Shown: piece by piece, positions 63,591 through 64,000 of the stretch | Numbering within the stretch: position 1 is the first letter of the stretch | Layout of the letters: every line of letters starts with the position of its first letter | From: CAZPUS01 sp964589825 | Lineage (GTDB): Bacteria > Fibrobacterota > Chitinivibrionia > Chitinivibrionales > WJKA01 | Direction: 5' to 3' | DNA length: 64,000 nt | NCBI GenBank assembly: GCA_964589825.1 | Contig: CAZPUS010000005.1 | Span: 1-64,000, forward strand | Program-made: the position numbers and the translations under genes | Notes under the pieces: generated by a model | Database searches by the model: none | Told to the model about the DNA's origin: nothing | The model's input: only the letters and a program-made list of their open reading frames with translations

Positions 63591-64000
63591 TCAGGTCCCC
63601 GCAGCCCTGCTTCTCTGGACCACAAGATCGAGAAGCTTTGCATAGTCGAGCCGGTGTTCTTCACCCGAGGTCATATCCTTGAGGATTGCGTCACCTTCGG
63701 CGTGGAGTGACTCTTTCATTATTATACACAGGCGTGCGCCTGTTGCATGTGCCTGTTTCATCTGTTTGGCGATGCCGACCGGCTTGAGACTGTATTCGCA
63801 CGAAACCGCCTCATCACGGAGGCGCCGGGTGATAGTCAGCGGCTCATGCGGCAGCAGCGATTTGTCTGCGGCAATGTAGACCGTGCATCGGGATGGGGAG
63901 GGCACCGGCATTTTTTTGTGTTGCATAAGATGGGCGAGTACTACATCGCCGGCTGCAAAACCGGTTGCGGGGGTGGGCGGTCCGCCGTAGGTCTGTACCA
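63591..64000 (-). CDS. hisS: Histidyl-tRNA synthetase, C-terminal part (5' end beyond the window)
   Basis: The frame is open to the right edge; about 136 residues are visible. The beginning, TYGGPPTPATGFAAGDVVL, matches the end of the HisRS catalytic core (the PAVGFAxGxERL-like region). The rest is the anticodon-binding domain: VYIAADKSLLPHEPLTITRRLRDEAVSCEYSL, KPVGIAKQMKQAHATGARLCIIM and LKDMTSGEEHRLDYAKLLDLV. Histidyl-tRNA synthetase charges tRNA-His. A paralogue such as HisZ is less likely, because the anticodon domain is complete. Confidence 0.85.
   Translation of the reverse strand, partial: VQTYGGPPTPATGFAAGDVVLAHLMQHKKMPVPSPSRCTVYIAADKSLLPHEPLTITRRLRDEAVSCEYSLKPVGIAKQMKQAHATGARLCIIMKESLHAEGDAILKDMTSGEEHRLDYAKLLDLVVQRSRAAGT

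Overview
The window looks like a chromosomal segment of a motile, probably anaerobic Gram-negative bacterium. It carries outer-membrane barrels of the PorV/UPF0164 type, large secreted proteins with signal peptides and FlgD-like or sorting-type C-termini, a periplasmic lytic transglycosylase, a flagellar FliN domain protein, two sigma-54 activators, a pyrophosphate-type phosphofructokinase and a family of NifX-type cofactor proteins. The mix (including a possible TIGR02147-type remnant) suggests the Fibrobacterota/Chitinivibrionia side of the FCB group. This is inferred from gene content only, because the window holds no rRNA.

1-8.4 kb: end of an unidentified gene, queF, a GAF/HD-GYP signalling protein, a metallo-hydrolase overlapping a XerC/D recombinase, a glycosyltransferase, and an HU/IHF gene with a clear sigma-70 promoter. 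6.9-14.7 kb: three co-directional envelope genes, namely a beta-barrel, a 1514-residue secreted modular protein and an unusual CsgG-like/PorV-like fusion. 14.7-21.4 kb: a zinc ribbon, a secreted esterase, an MltD-type lytic transglycosylase, a TPR protein with a TonB-like C-terminus and a membrane diguanylate cyclase. 22.2-30.1 kb: a FapA-type protein, then an operon of TPR protein, small coiled-coil protein, PAS histidine kinase and NtrC-type regulator, with a Yip1 protein and a FliN domain protein nearby; this may be a flagellar/surface control block. 30.1-35.5 kb: PorV-like barrel, YjbQ, M23 peptidase, a degenerate PAS kinase with an apparently leaderless mRNA, an Rpn nuclease remnant and a DUF89 protein.

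35.6-43.7 kb is the most interesting part. About ten minus-strand genes (three NifX-domain proteins, DUF5320, a small Cys protein, an RG-rich protein, a double MinD-ferredoxin ATPase fused in one chain, an Mrp ATPase and a radical SAM protein) lie divergent from a PAS/sigma-54 activator. The set resembles the Desulfovibrio ORP (orange protein, Mo-Cu cluster) locus. The intergenic region holds a -24/-12 promoter, two GATGC-N6-GCAwC dyads 32 bp apart placed 109-156 bp upstream of it, and a possible IHF site between them: a complete sigma-54 control layout.

43.8-64 kb: a secreted sialate O-acetylesterase-like enzyme, a cNMP-binding protein next to a HEAT-repeat ATP/ADP-translocase-like protein, infA, and a carbon-metabolism group (gnd, a LarA-family protein, PPi-phosphofructokinase, a HAD phosphatase). 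These are followed by tRNA-Glu, a CgeB-like glycosyltransferase, a divergent Tex, a LOG protein, an L,D-transpeptidase overlapping a Mur ligase, a tiny gene for ribosomal protein bTHX, and the 3' end of hisS at the right edge. No CRISPR array, intact insertion sequence or prophage was seen.
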